A stretch of 64,000 bases of DNA from contig NZ_CP104854.1 in the NCBI RefSeq assembly GCF_050916235.1, forward strand, positions 1,054,001 through 1,118,000, written 5' to 3'. The notes under the pieces are model-generated. The model had not been told where the DNA came from, did not search any database, and saw only the letters and a list, made by a program, of their open reading frames with translations. Both the position numbers and the translations under genes were made by a program. Source of the stretch: Maridesulfovibrio sp050916235 (GTDB lineage: Bacteria > Desulfobacterota > Desulfovibrionia > Desulfovibrionales > Desulfovibrionaceae). Below, piece after piece: positions 47,544 to 56,794 of the stretch (position 1 is its first letter; each line of letters starts with the position of its first letter).

Positions 47544-48449
47544 ATGAAAATCGGAATCCTGTCCCGTAAAAAGGAACTGTACTCTACTACGTCTCTCGTT
47601 AATGCCTGCAAAGCACGCGGGCATGAGGTTATGGTCATCAATCCCCTGCGCTGTTACATGAACATCACCTCCCACAACCCCAGCATATTCTACAAAGGGG
47701 AAAAACTGGAAGGTTTTGATGCCATCGTGCCGCGCATCGGAGCGTCCATCACCTTTTACGGCTGTGCGGTTGTACGCCAGTTCGAGATGATGGGAGTCTA
47801 CTGCGTCAACGAATCAGTCGCCATCACCCGTTCCAGGGACAAACTTCGCAGCCTGCAGCTCCTCGCCCGCAAAGGAATCGGGCTTCCGGTTACAGCTTTT
47901 GCGCACTCCACCCAGTATACAGATGACCTCATCGACATTGTCGGCGGTGCTCCGGTCGTCATCAAACTGCTGGAAGGAACTCAGGGCAAAGGAGTGGTTC
48001 TTGCCGAAACTCGCGCCACCGCAGTGAGTATAATTGAAGCCTTCAAGGGCCTTGACGCGAACATTCTTGTGCAGGAATTCATATCCGAAGCGGCAGGTGC
48101 CGACATCAGGTGCCTCGTTGTCGGCGGTAAGGTCATAGCAGCCATGAAACGTCAGGGCCGCGACGGCGATTTCCGCTCCAACCTGCATCAGGGCGGTACC
48201 GCATCACAGGTCCGCATCACCCCGGAAGAGCGCTCTACCGCCGTGCGCAGCGCCAAGATCATGGGGCTGGGGTTCTGCGGTGTAGACATCCTGCGCTCCA
48301 ACCACGGACCGGTTGTCATGGAAGTCAACTCATCCCCCGGTCTAGAGGGTATTGAAAAAACCACCCAGATTGATGTTGCCGGGGCACTGGTTGAATACAT
48401 AGAAAAGAATGCCAAGCCCGGCAAAACCCAGACCAAAGGCAAGGGTTGA
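47544..48449 (+). CDS. rimK: RimK-type ATP-grasp ligase
   Basis: The 301-residue ATP-grasp enzyme adds glutamate residues to a C-terminus, classically of ribosomal protein S6. It contains VPRIGASITFYGCAVVRQFEMMG, SRDKLRSLQLLARKGIGLP, VIKLLEGTQGKGVVLAE, DIRCLVVGGKVIAAMKRQ and the metal-site VMEVNSSPGLEGIE. The operon with the retropepsin-like protein is the usual RimK arrangement. The target in this organism is not shown. Confidence 0.94.
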   Translation: MKIGILSRKKELYSTTSLVNACKARGHEVMVINPLRCYMNITSHNPSIFYKGEKLEGFDAIVPRIGASITFYGCAVVRQFEMMGVYCVNESVAITRSRDKLRSLQLLARKGIGLPVTAFAHSTQYTDDLIDIVGGAPVVIKLLEGTQGKGVVLAETRATAVSIIEAFKGLDANILVQEFISEAAGADIRCLVVGGKVIAAMKRQGRDGDFRSNLHQGGTASQVRITPEERSTAVRSAKIMGLGFCGVDILRSNHGPVVMEVNSSPGLEGIEKTTQIDVAGALVEYIEKNAKPGKTQTKGKG

Positions 48450-48453
48450 TTTT

Positions 48454-48500
48454 GTTGCGCTACGCGCTTTAGGCGATCTGATTTCGCCTCCGCAGGTCCG
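48454..48500 (+). repeat. Composite palindromic repeat, partial copy C
   Basis: This copy holds only the first two modules, GCGCTACGCGC (48457-48467) and CGCCTCCGCAGG (48485-48496), in the same order and about the same spacing as copy B2. It lies directly after the rimK stop codon, ahead of the bidirectional terminator. Confidence 0.6.
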
Positions 48501-48537
48501 CCGATGACATACCTCGGTGAAGTATCAGATACATAAA

Positions 48538-48576
48538 AGGCCCCCGCATCCGATGGATGCGGGGGCCTCTATTTTT
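48538..48576. terminator. Bidirectional terminator between rimK and PFOR
   Basis: A perfect 14-bp stem AGGCCCCCGCATCC/GGATGCGGGGGCCT is followed by CTATTTTTTA on the plus side and preceded by A residues that give a T-rich stretch on the minus side. It serves the converging rimK and PFOR genes. Confidence 0.92.
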
Positions 48577-48606
48577 TATGCAGACACGTTTTTCTAAAGA
48601 GGACTG

Positions 48607-51600
48607 CTAAATGGAATAATCCAGTTCAGAGAGCTGCTTGAGGAGCTTGAATCTCTGGAGGCAATCCTTTTCGATACCGGCACGCATTTTCTTGGATGCT
48701 TCAGGCATCATGCGCTCAAGCATGGCGTAGCGGTTTTCGCCGGAGAGGAACTCCTGCAGGGTTCCATCAGGCTCTTTGTACTCTACAACCAGCGGGTTCT
48801 CACCGTTTTCTTCACGGCGGGGGTCAAAGCGGTAGAGCGGCCAGTAACCGGATTCAACTGCAAGCTGACCTTCGAGCTGGGTTTTGCCCATACCCTTTCT
48901 GATACCCTGGTTGATGCAGGGAGCATAAGCAATGATCAGGGAAGGTCCGGGATAGCTTTCAGCTTCGAGGAACGCCTTCATAACCTGATTCTTGTTGGCA
49001 CCCATGGAGACGGAGGCCACGTAAACATAGCCGTAGCTCATCATCATGCGGCCAAGATCTTTCTTGGAGGTATGCTTACCTGCTGCGGCAAACTTGGCAA
49101 CGGAACCGAGCGGGGTTGCTTTGGAAGCCTGACCACCGGTGTTGGAGTACACTTCGGTATCCATGACCAGAATGTTGATGTCCTTGCCGGAAGCGAGAAC
49201 ATGGTCCAGACCGCCGAAACCGATGTCGTAGGCCCAGCCGTCACCGCCGAAGCACCAGATGGACTTCTTGGTGAAGATGTCTTCCTGCTCTTCGATTTCA
49301 AGAAGCAGTTCGTAGGTATCGGCTTCAACAGCGAGCAGTTCGCGCAGCTGGTTGCCGTACTCGAGAGACTTCGCAGCATCATCCTTGTTCTCAATCCAGC
49401 CCTTCATAGCTGCGGCAAGCTCTTCACTGATTTCAAGTTCAAGAGCCTGTTCCATGAGCATTTTCAGGCGATCGCGACGGTTGGAGATAGCCATTTCCAT
49501 ACCGAAACCGTACTCGGCGGCATCTTCAAACAGGGAGTTACCCCATGCAGGACCGTGGCCCTCGATGTTTTCACAGTACGGAGTGGAAGGAGCGGAAGCA
49601 CCCCAGATGGAGGAACATCCGGTGGCGTTGGCAATGATCATGCGTTCGCCGAAGAGCTGGGTGAGAACCTTTACGTAAGGAGTTTCACCGCAGCCGGAAC
49701 ATGCACCGGAAAATTCCATCAAGGACTGCTGGAACTGGCTGCCCTTTACGGAAGTTCTGGGCAGGAGGTTGTCTTTGTAGGAAACGATTTCGGAGAAATC
49801 ATAGTTGGGAACCTGAACCTCGGTCTGGGTGGCGATGGGTTTCATCACCAGAGCCTTTTCCTTGGCCGGGCAGATGTCGGCACAGTTGCCGCAACCCTGA
49901 CAGTCAAGGGTGTTCACCTGCAGGCGGTACTTCAGGCCTTCAAGCCCCTTACCCTTGGCATCCACGGTTTCGAATGATTCGGGAGCTATCTTCATTTCCT
50001 CTTCATTTACGAGGACTGCGCGAAGAGCACTGTGCGGGCAGACGAAGGAACACTGGTTGCACTGGATGCAGTTGTCCTTGATCCATTCGGGAACCATGAT
50101 GGCCACACCGCGTTTTTCAAAACGGGAAGTGCCCATGGGGAAACGTCCGTCGGGAGAGAACGCGCTGACAGGCAGGCTGTCACCCTTCTGGGCCAGGATG
50201 GGCTTGACCACGTCGGTGATGAATTCGGGCTCAAAGTTTTCAGTGGGCTCTTCATCTGCGGCGGTTGCCCATGATTCGGGATATTTGATTTCAATGAGGT
50301 TTGCTTCGGCCTGATCAACAGCAGCGTTGTTCATGTTGACGATCTTCTCGCCCTTCTTGCCGTAAGCGTCCTGGATGGATTTTTTCAGAAATGCAACTGC
50401 ATCATCGAAAGGAATTACGTTTGCCAGCTTGAAGAAAGCAGTCTGCATGACCATGTTGATACGTCCGCCAAGACCGACTTCTCCGGCAATCTTTACTGCG
50501 TCGATCACGTAGAACTTTAGTTTGTTCTTTGCAATGGTGCGACGCAGCTTTGCGGGCAGTTCAACTTCAAGATCCTCAAGACCCATGCTGGTGTTGAGCA
50601 GGAATGTTCCGCCTTCACGGATGCCTTCCAGCAGATCGTAAAGTTTTACGTAGCTGGGATTGTGGCAGGCAATGAAATCGGAAATTTCAACCAGATAGGT
50701 GGACTTGATGGGCTTATTACCAAAACGCAGGTGGGATACGGTAATACCACCGGACTTTTTGGAGTCATAGGCAAAGTAGCCCTGAGCATACATGTCAGTG
50801 TTGTCGCCGATGATCTTGATGGCCTGCTTGTTGGCACCAACAGTTCCGTCGGAACCGAGGCCCCAGAACTTGCACTGAACAGTGCCTTCGGGGGTGGTAT
50901 CAAGTTTTTCGCCGATTTCGAGAGAAAGACGGGTTACATCGTCATTGATACCGACAGTGAAGTGGTGTCTGGGGGACAGAGACTTCATGTTGTCATATAC
51001 GGCCTTGACCATGGAAGGAGTGAATTCCTTGGAACCCAGACCGTAACGGCCTGCATAGACAGGCATGTCGATATTCAGTTCTTTGAGTGCGGTGCAGACA
51101 TCCAGGTACAGGGGCTCACCGATTGCTCCGCCTTCCTTGGTGCGGTCCAGAACGGTGATCTGCTGGCAGGTAGCCGGAATTGCACGGCCGAGGTGTTCCA
51201 TGGAGAACGGACGGTAAAGTCTTACTTTTACCAGACCGACCTTCTGGCCGTCGGCAAGGAGCTTCTCAATGGTTTCCTCGATGGCTTCACAGCCGGAACC
51301 CATGGCGATGATAATGTTTTCGGCTTCGGGATGACCGACATAGTCGAAAAGTTTGTATTTGCGTCCGGTGATATCGTAGACCTTTTTCATTGCGTCTTCG
51401 ACGTATCCGGGAACTGCATCACGGTAGGGGTTGATTGCTTCAGTGGCCTGGAAGTAGATATCCGGGTTCTGGGCGGTTCCACGGGTGTGGGGGTGCTCAG
51501 GGTTGAGAGAGCGGTCACGGAAATCTCTGACCTTTTCCCAGTTAAGGGCTGCGGCCATATCTGCGTAATCGATCAGCTCGATCTTCTGTACTTCATGGGA

Positions 51601-52128
51601 AGTTCTGAAGCCGTCAAAAAAGTGAACAAAAGGAATGCTGGATTCAATAGTGGCCAGATGGGAAACCAATGCGAGGTCGAGAGCTTCCTGAACCGAGTTG
51701 GAAGCAAGCATTGCAAAACCGGTCTGACGGGTGGCCATTACATCCTGATGGTCGCCGAAAATTGAAAGTGCCTGTCCGGCAATAGCGCGGGCGGACACAT
51801 GGAATACAGTGGGCAGCAGTTCGCCGGCGATCTTGTACATGTTGGGGATCATCAGCAGCAGGCCCTGAGAGGCGGTAAAGGTGCAGGAAAGGTTACCTGC
51901 GGCAAGAGCACCGTGCAGTGCACCGGCAGCACCCGCTTCAGACTGAAGCTCGCGCACTTCCATGGTGGTGCCGAAGATGTTCTTCATACCCTGAACGGCC
52001 CATTCGTCGGCCAGTTCCGCCATGGGAGATGAAGGGGTGATGGGATAGATGGCTGCGGTTTCGCACATAGCATAGGCTACGTATGAAGCGGCTTGGTTGC
52101 CATCCATGGTTTTCATTTTCTTTGCCAT
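48607..52128 (-). CDS. por: Pyruvate:ferredoxin (flavodoxin) oxidoreductase, single-chain
   Basis: The 1173-residue homodimeric enzyme converts pyruvate and CoA to acetyl-CoA and CO2, reducing ferredoxin. It has the N-terminal YPITPSSPMAELADEW, a 2[4Fe-4S] ferredoxin-like domain (CIQCNQCSFVCPH and CQGCGNCADICP), CSGCGETPYVK for the third cluster, and the TPP part GDGWAYDIGFGGLDHVLASG. The length and domain order match the Desulfovibrio africanus-type enzyme. I chose ATG 52128 with GGAG 8 nt upstream; the frame to 52197 has no ribosome site. It is preceded by pta, whose product uses the acetyl-CoA. Confidence 0.97.
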   Translation of the reverse strand: MAKKMKTMDGNQAASYVAYAMCETAAIYPITPSSPMAELADEWAVQGMKNIFGTTMEVRELQSEAGAAGALHGALAAGNLSCTFTASQGLLLMIPNMYKIAGELLPTVFHVSARAIAGQALSIFGDHQDVMATRQTGFAMLASNSVQEALDLALVSHLATIESSIPFVHFFDGFRTSHEVQKIELIDYADMAAALNWEKVRDFRDRSLNPEHPHTRGTAQNPDIYFQATEAINPYRDAVPGYVEDAMKKVYDITGRKYKLFDYVGHPEAENIIIAMGSGCEAIEETIEKLLADGQKVGLVKVRLYRPFSMEHLGRAIPATCQQITVLDRTKEGGAIGEPLYLDVCTALKELNIDMPVYAGRYGLGSKEFTPSMVKAVYDNMKSLSPRHHFTVGINDDVTRLSLEIGEKLDTTPEGTVQCKFWGLGSDGTVGANKQAIKIIGDNTDMYAQGYFAYDSKKSGGITVSHLRFGNKPIKSTYLVEISDFIACHNPSYVKLYDLLEGIREGGTFLLNTSMGLEDLEVELPAKLRRTIAKNKLKFYVIDAVKIAGEVGLGGRINMVMQTAFFKLANVIPFDDAVAFLKKSIQDAYGKKGEKIVNMNNAAVDQAEANLIEIKYPESWATAADEEPTENFEPEFITDVVKPILAQKGDSLPVSAFSPDGRFPMGTSRFEKRGVAIMVPEWIKDNCIQCNQCSFVCPHSALRAVLVNEEEMKIAPESFETVDAKGKGLEGLKYRLQVNTLDCQGCGNCADICPAKEKALVMKPIATQTEVQVPNYDFSEIVSYKDNLLPRTSVKGSQFQQSLMEFSGACSGCGETPYVKVLTQLFGERMIIANATGCSSIWGASAPSTPYCENIEGHGPAWGNSLFEDAAEYGFGMEMAISNRRDRLKMLMEQALELEISEELAAAMKGWIENKDDAAKSLEYGNQLRELLAVEADTYELLLEIEEQEDIFTKKSIWCFGGDGWAYDIGFGGLDHVLASGKDINILVMDTEVYSNTGGQASKATPLGSVAKFAAAGKHTSKKDLGRMMMSYGYVYVASVSMGANKNQVMKAFLEAESYPGPSLIIAYAPCINQGIRKGMGKTQLEGQLAVESGYWPLYRFDPRREENGENPLVVEYKEPDGTLQEFLSGENRYAMLERMMPEASKKMRAGIEKDCLQRFKLLKQLSELDYSI

Positions 52129-52279
52129 TATAAATCTCCGTGTCTTTGATTGTTGGGAAGGCGTGCAGCGACGACTGTAGCACAGAAGAGTACGCATTGC
52201 CTACCCGTATTTCACAGCTTCAAGGCCAATACTTGCAGAATTCTTGATCAGCCATTCAACATACCTGAAACACAAGCTC

Positions 52280-52325
52280 TTCCAAGGGCAGAACTCAGCT
52301 TTCACATCAAGCTCGGCCCTTGGAA
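52280..52325 (-). other. Nested stem-loop between pta and the PFOR gene
   Basis: A 10-bp stem TTCCAAGGGC/GCCCTTGGAA encloses an inner AGCTT/AAGCT stem. It lies 39 nt after the pta stop codon and about 150 nt before the PFOR start, with no T-run. It may be an mRNA processing or stabilising structure, or part of the PFOR leader. Confidence 0.45.
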
Positions 52326-52364
52326 GCTCATTCAATCACACTTGATTTTTATAATCGACATTTC

Positions 52365-54482
52365 CTAGTTCATTGCGGCGAGATCTTTTTCTGCAATAGC
52401 CTGAATGGCGGTAATCGCCACCGTGTTGACCACGTCACGAACGGTACATCCGCGACTGAGGTCGTTCACCGGTTTCTTCAGTCCCTGCAGAACCGGGCCG
52501 ATGGCCATTGAATCGGGCTGGGAACGCTGTACGGCCTTGTAGGTGTTGTTACCGGTATTCAGATCGGGGAAGATGAGAACGGATGCCCTGCCCGCCACCG
52601 CATTGCCCGGCATAACCTGAGCAGCAACCTCCGGATCAACGGCAACATCGTACTGCAGCGGTCCTTCAATGGCTATTTCGGGAGCCATTTCCCGTACCAG
52701 CCGAGTAGCTTCCTTGACCTTGTCCACGGACACCCCTGTCCCCGACTCGCCAGTCGAATAGGACAGCATGGCAACTCTAGGCTCAATGCCGAAGATTGCG
52801 GCGGTATGGGCGGAACTTATCGCTATCTCCGCCAGTTCCTGTGCGTTGGGGTTCGGATTCACGGCGCAGTCGCCGAACACGGTCACCTGATCATTCTGGC
52901 ACATCAGGAACACGCTTGAAACAATGGAAAATCCCGGTTTTGTCTTGATGAACTCAAAGGCCGGACGGATAGTCTGGGCGGTGGTGGTGATTGAACCGGA
53001 AACCATTCCGTCAGCAAGTCCCGTGTAAACCATCATGGTTCCGAAGTATGTCGGATCACTCATGCGGTCTCTGGCATCGTCCTTCACTATGCACTTGTGC
53101 TTGCGCAGCTCGTAATATTCATCGACAAAACGATCATAGAGATCCGACTTCGCCGGATCAATTACATCAATGCCGTCCAGCTTGATGTCGATATTGGACG
53201 CCGCCTTGTGAACTTCATCCACATTACCGAGCAGAGTAAGGCGCACAACGTCACGGCGGCGAAGAATATCCGCGGCGCGCAGGATACGCTCTTCGGCCCC
53301 TTCCGGCAGGACAATATGCTGCTTGGTCTCGCGGGCCTTGTGAAGCAGCGTGTGTTCGAACATGAACGGGGTAATGCGCTGGGACTTGGTGGAAACGAGC
53401 TTCTGCTGCAATTCATGTGAATCCACGCAGGTCTCGAACAGCCCCATGGCCGAAAGAACCTTGACCTGATTCTCGGGATCGATGGTTCCGTGGAGTCCGC
53501 GCAGGATCTCTGCAGTCTTATGGGTGTGCCCCTGAACAAGCAGAATGGGCAGGGGAACGCCCTTCCACCCTTCAATGAGATGGTGGACCGTCATGGCCGG
53601 ACGTATCCCTCCGGTAAGCAGTACACCTGAAACGTTCGGGTAGGCTTCCGACAGGCGCGAAGACAGTGCAGCAAGGATAATATCAGAACGATCGCCGGGA
53701 GTTATGATCAGCGATCCCTCGTTGACATATTTCAGGAAGTTCTCGATCTGCATGGCTGCGACAACATAGTTGTCGATGGGAGTTTCGAGCTTTTCACGCC
53801 CGTAAAGGACCTGACTGTCCAGCCATTTGACAACATCCTTCATGGTGGGGTTGCCAAGCCGCTTGTCGTCGGGAATGACATAAGTGAGGGGTTTCTTCTC
53901 ACCTTTGAACCCGGCCCGTATCTTTTCAGCCAGATCCGGCGAAAACTTCCTTGAGGCCCGGTTCACCATCACCGAAATGACATCAAGGCCCTTTTCCTCA
54001 AAAATATCCACGGTACGGATGGCAAGATCACAGACCTCGTCCTCATCACTGTTCATAGCATTGAGAACCGCCAGAACGGGACTTCCAAGGTTGCCCACAA
54101 CATCAAGGTTGATGTCGAATTCCACGGCTGCCTCTCCGCCGAGGTAATCGGTCCCCTCGCACAGAACGAAGTCATATTCATTCTCAAGAGCCTTGAATTT
54201 GTCGAGAATGTTTTCCATGAGCAGAGAGTGCTTACCGTCATTGAGCAGACGCGTGGCTTCACTCTGGGTGTAGGCGTAAGTGGTTCTGTATTCCTGCGGG
54301 AGTTTGAAGTGGTTCAGGATCAGGTCAATGTCATGATCCCTGCCCCGTGGGTTGTCGTGGATGATCGGCCTGAAAATCGCCACCTTGCGCAGGTGGGTCA
54401 GAAGCAACTGCATGACTCCAAGAACTATAGCGGATTTTCCGCTGCGGGCCTCTGTTGCCGCTATGTATAAACTTTTGGACAT
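52365..54482 (-). CDS. pta: Phosphate acetyltransferase, long form
   Basis: The 705-residue protein has an N-terminal P-loop BioD-like domain (ATEARSGKSAIVLG), a central DRTGG domain (about 215-325) and a C-terminal PTA/PTB catalytic domain (about 375-705, VLPEGAEERILRAADIL, GLADGMVSGS, DLNTGNNTYKAVQRS). It converts acetyl-CoA to acetyl phosphate for ATP formation by acetate kinase, which is not in the window. AGGAG lies before the ATG. Same-strand order pta then PFOR, 236 nt apart. Confidence 0.96.
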   Translation of the reverse strand: MSKSLYIAATEARSGKSAIVLGVMQLLLTHLRKVAIFRPIIHDNPRGRDHDIDLILNHFKLPQEYRTTYAYTQSEATRLLNDGKHSLLMENILDKFKALENEYDFVLCEGTDYLGGEAAVEFDINLDVVGNLGSPVLAVLNAMNSDEDEVCDLAIRTVDIFEEKGLDVISVMVNRASRKFSPDLAEKIRAGFKGEKKPLTYVIPDDKRLGNPTMKDVVKWLDSQVLYGREKLETPIDNYVVAAMQIENFLKYVNEGSLIITPGDRSDIILAALSSRLSEAYPNVSGVLLTGGIRPAMTVHHLIEGWKGVPLPILLVQGHTHKTAEILRGLHGTIDPENQVKVLSAMGLFETCVDSHELQQKLVSTKSQRITPFMFEHTLLHKARETKQHIVLPEGAEERILRAADILRRRDVVRLTLLGNVDEVHKAASNIDIKLDGIDVIDPAKSDLYDRFVDEYYELRKHKCIVKDDARDRMSDPTYFGTMMVYTGLADGMVSGSITTTAQTIRPAFEFIKTKPGFSIVSSVFLMCQNDQVTVFGDCAVNPNPNAQELAEIAISSAHTAAIFGIEPRVAMLSYSTGESGTGVSVDKVKEATRLVREMAPEIAIEGPLQYDVAVDPEVAAQVMPGNAVAGRASVLIFPDLNTGNNTYKAVQRSQPDSMAIGPVLQGLKKPVNDLSRGCTVRDVVNTVAITAIQAIAEKDLAAMN

Positions 54483-55009
54483 CCTATCTCCTGATTAAAA
54501 TAACTGCACGGACAATTACTCATAACAGAAGTCTTTTCATTAATCACGAAACAAAACAGCCGCCGAATTATATTTACGAAACAAAATCGTGAACTATCTC
54601 CAAATACGCAAAATCATGCGGAAGGATTCCCTTCAGCCTGCGCAGGAGGTGCTGATGAGGTCCGCCTGGCCGATCAGTCGTAAGGATACAACCGTGTTGC
54701 GTTCAAGCCGGCAAACGTGGCGCGCCGCCTCCGGGAATCCTCCCATGTTGCGGACAGGTTCCGTGGGCCCTGCGTTGCGTTCAGGAACCCTGAAACTATC
54801 CGGGTCCGCCCATATAGTCATGACCGGCCCGACTCTCGGACAACCGGTAAACAGATTTTCGGAACGGAAGCGAGTTGCTGTTCTGCACGCATCCCTGCTG
54901 CCCGGCCCGGTCAAATGCGTCCTGATTTGGGCGCACGTATTGAACCCATGACTTTGCGGCCATAGAAATTTCAAAGAGCTATGAGTTGTTATTAATGCTG
55001 ATCAGATCA
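54483..55009. other. Long gap between the transporter and pta with an unexplained GC-rich block
   Basis: The first 120 bp are AT-rich and probably carry the pta promoter. The block from about 54640 to 54950 is clearly richer in G and C, has open frames on both strands with no recognisable protein features or ribosome sites, and contains the decamer GTTGCGTTCA twice (around 54697 and 54774) and a GGTTCC/GGAACC inverted repeat. It may be a structured RNA or a decayed gene. I found no known RNA signature in it. Confidence 0.4.
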
Positions 55010-55040
55010 GTTTCCGGGCGGACCAAGTCCGCCCGGAAAC
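55010..55040 (-). terminator. Strong stem-loop after the dicarboxylate transporter gene
   Basis: A perfect 13-bp stem (55010-55022 with 55028-55040) around a 5-nt loop lies 10 nt after the stop codon. No T-run follows on the minus strand, so it may act as a 3' stabiliser or an atypical terminator. Confidence 0.6.
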
Positions 55041-55050
55041 AAGGGAGGTG

Positions 55051-56583
55051 TTACTTAGGCATTACAGCCCAGTCAGGAAGTACGCTAAGGTCGATACCCC
55101 AGAGAATCGGGATAATGTAGACCACGGAGAAAGTGATCAGCAGCCAGCCGATCATGTTCAGCCAGAATCCGGCTGCGGCCATCTGCTTGATCGTCACACA
55201 GCCCGACCCGAAGACAACCGCGTTGGGAGGCGTTGCAACCGGAAGCATGAATGCGAAGGATGCAGCAACGCAGGCCCCGATAATCGTTGCGAACGGATGA
55301 ACACCCATGGCAATTGCCGCGCTGCCCATGATTGGAACAAGCAGGGTCGCGGTTGCGGTGTTGGAAGTGATCTCGGTCAGGAAGATGGTGATAAGAACAA
55401 CCACAGCTACGAACATCAGGACGGTCATGCCTTCCAGCATGCTCAGTCTGGAGGCGATAAAGCCGGCCAGACCGGTCTTGGAGAATCCGTTGGCGATTGC
55501 AAGACCGCCACCGAAGAGCAGGATTACGTCCCAGGGAATCTTTACAGCGGTTTTCCAATCCAGCAGGAATTCGCCCTTCTTGAAATCAGTGGGAATGGCG
55601 AAGAGAATAAGGGAACCGAGGATACCGATGGTTGCGTCATGAACAAAGCTGAAGTTGGGCCAGAAGCCCTTTACCAGAGGCTTGAGGAATTCACGGGACA
55701 GCCAGAAGACAGCAACAAAGCAGCCTACTGCCACAATGTATTTCTCTTCCTTGCTCATGGGTCCAAGGGCTTCGATTTCCTTATTGATGATCGCCTCACC
55801 GCCAGCCAGCTCCAGTCCCTTGGAGGGGAACAGAACCTTGGTGAGCAGCCACCAGGATACACCGATCATAATGGTAGCCAGAGGAACACCGTACAGCATC
55901 CACTGACCGAAACCGATATGTACGCCGTACATCTTGTCGACCATACCGACCATAACGGTGTTCGGGGGGGTACCGATGATGGTACCGACACCACCCATGG
56001 AAGCAGCATAGGCGATACCGAGCATGAGACATTTACCGAAGTTGGCCTCGGGGCCGGTAGTGGCACAGGCCCTAAGATCCTTGGAATCAAAACCGGTGGC
56101 CTGCTGGATAACAGCCAGACCGATGGGAACCATCATCATGGTTGTGGCGGTATTTGAAACCCACATGGAAAGAAAGCCGGTGGCTATCATAAAGCCGAGA
56201 ATCATTCTTCCCGGGCTTGTGCCCACAGCTTTAATAGTATGCAGGGCGATACGCCTGTGCAGGTTCCACCTCTCCATAGTCACAGCCAGAAAGAATCCGC
56301 CCATGAACAGGTAGATAAGGTGGTTGGCATAAGGGGAACAGGCTGCTGCGGATTTCATGATACCCAGCAGCGGGAACAATGCGATTGGGATAAGAGATGT
56401 CGCCGGAATTGGAATGGCTTCGGTGATCCACCAGATAGCCATCAGGGCCGTAACCGCCGCAACCTTCCATGCTGCCTGTTCCATTCCGGATGGAGCAGGC
56501 AGAAGAAGCATGATCAGGAAAACGACCGGCCCTGCAAAGAAGCCGATTTTTCGTCCGTTGCCAGAATCTTTTTGAGCGCTCAT
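55051..56583 (-). CDS. DASS/SLC13-family sodium-dependent dicarboxylate transporter
   Basis: The 510-residue protein has about 11-12 membrane segments and both SNT signatures of the divalent anion:sodium symporters (WVSNTATTMMMVPI and ITSNTATATLLVPI), with WWITEAIPIPATSLIPI near the start. It should import C4-dicarboxylates such as malate, fumarate or succinate. It follows malic enzyme and fumarase on the same strand, which supports malate/fumarate use. Substrate choice is by context. Confidence 0.92.
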   Translation of the reverse strand: MSAQKDSGNGRKIGFFAGPVVFLIMLLLPAPSGMEQAAWKVAAVTALMAIWWITEAIPIPATSLIPIALFPLLGIMKSAAACSPYANHLIYLFMGGFFLAVTMERWNLHRRIALHTIKAVGTSPGRMILGFMIATGFLSMWVSNTATTMMMVPIGLAVIQQATGFDSKDLRACATTGPEANFGKCLMLGIAYAASMGGVGTIIGTPPNTVMVGMVDKMYGVHIGFGQWMLYGVPLATIMIGVSWWLLTKVLFPSKGLELAGGEAIINKEIEALGPMSKEEKYIVAVGCFVAVFWLSREFLKPLVKGFWPNFSFVHDATIGILGSLILFAIPTDFKKGEFLLDWKTAVKIPWDVILLFGGGLAIANGFSKTGLAGFIASRLSMLEGMTVLMFVAVVVLITIFLTEITSNTATATLLVPIMGSAAIAMGVHPFATIIGACVAASFAFMLPVATPPNAVVFGSGCVTIKQMAAAGFWLNMIGWLLITFSVVYIIPILWGIDLSVLPDWAVMPK

Positions 56584-56740
56584 AGTCCCTCACTTGAGCT
56601 TGTGGCCTACCCACCGGATAAAACACCACTTTCCGCCCCGCTTAACGCAGGTTGTCAGCGCGGTCTGTAATGTCCTGCCGAATCCGGTTCATAAGCCGAT
56701 ACTTACATAATATGGACCTCATCACATATTTTATCCCGCC

Positions 56741-56764
56741 CGGCCCCCCTCACGGAGCCGGGAA
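56741..56764 (-). other. Stem-loop between malic enzyme and transporter genes
   Basis: The stem CCCGGC/GCCGGG (56741-56746 with 56759-56764) lies in the 211-nt gap. It is followed on the minus strand by GCGGGATAAAATATG without a T-run. It may be a partial terminator or processing site. Confidence 0.35.
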
Positions 56765-56794
56765 GGATTGTTGAATGTTTAATTAAAGAACTTC

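Noticed and set aside
54589..54974. Small genes on either strand in the gap before pta
   Set aside because: No ribosome site, no recognisable composition or domain, and frames overlap on both strands.
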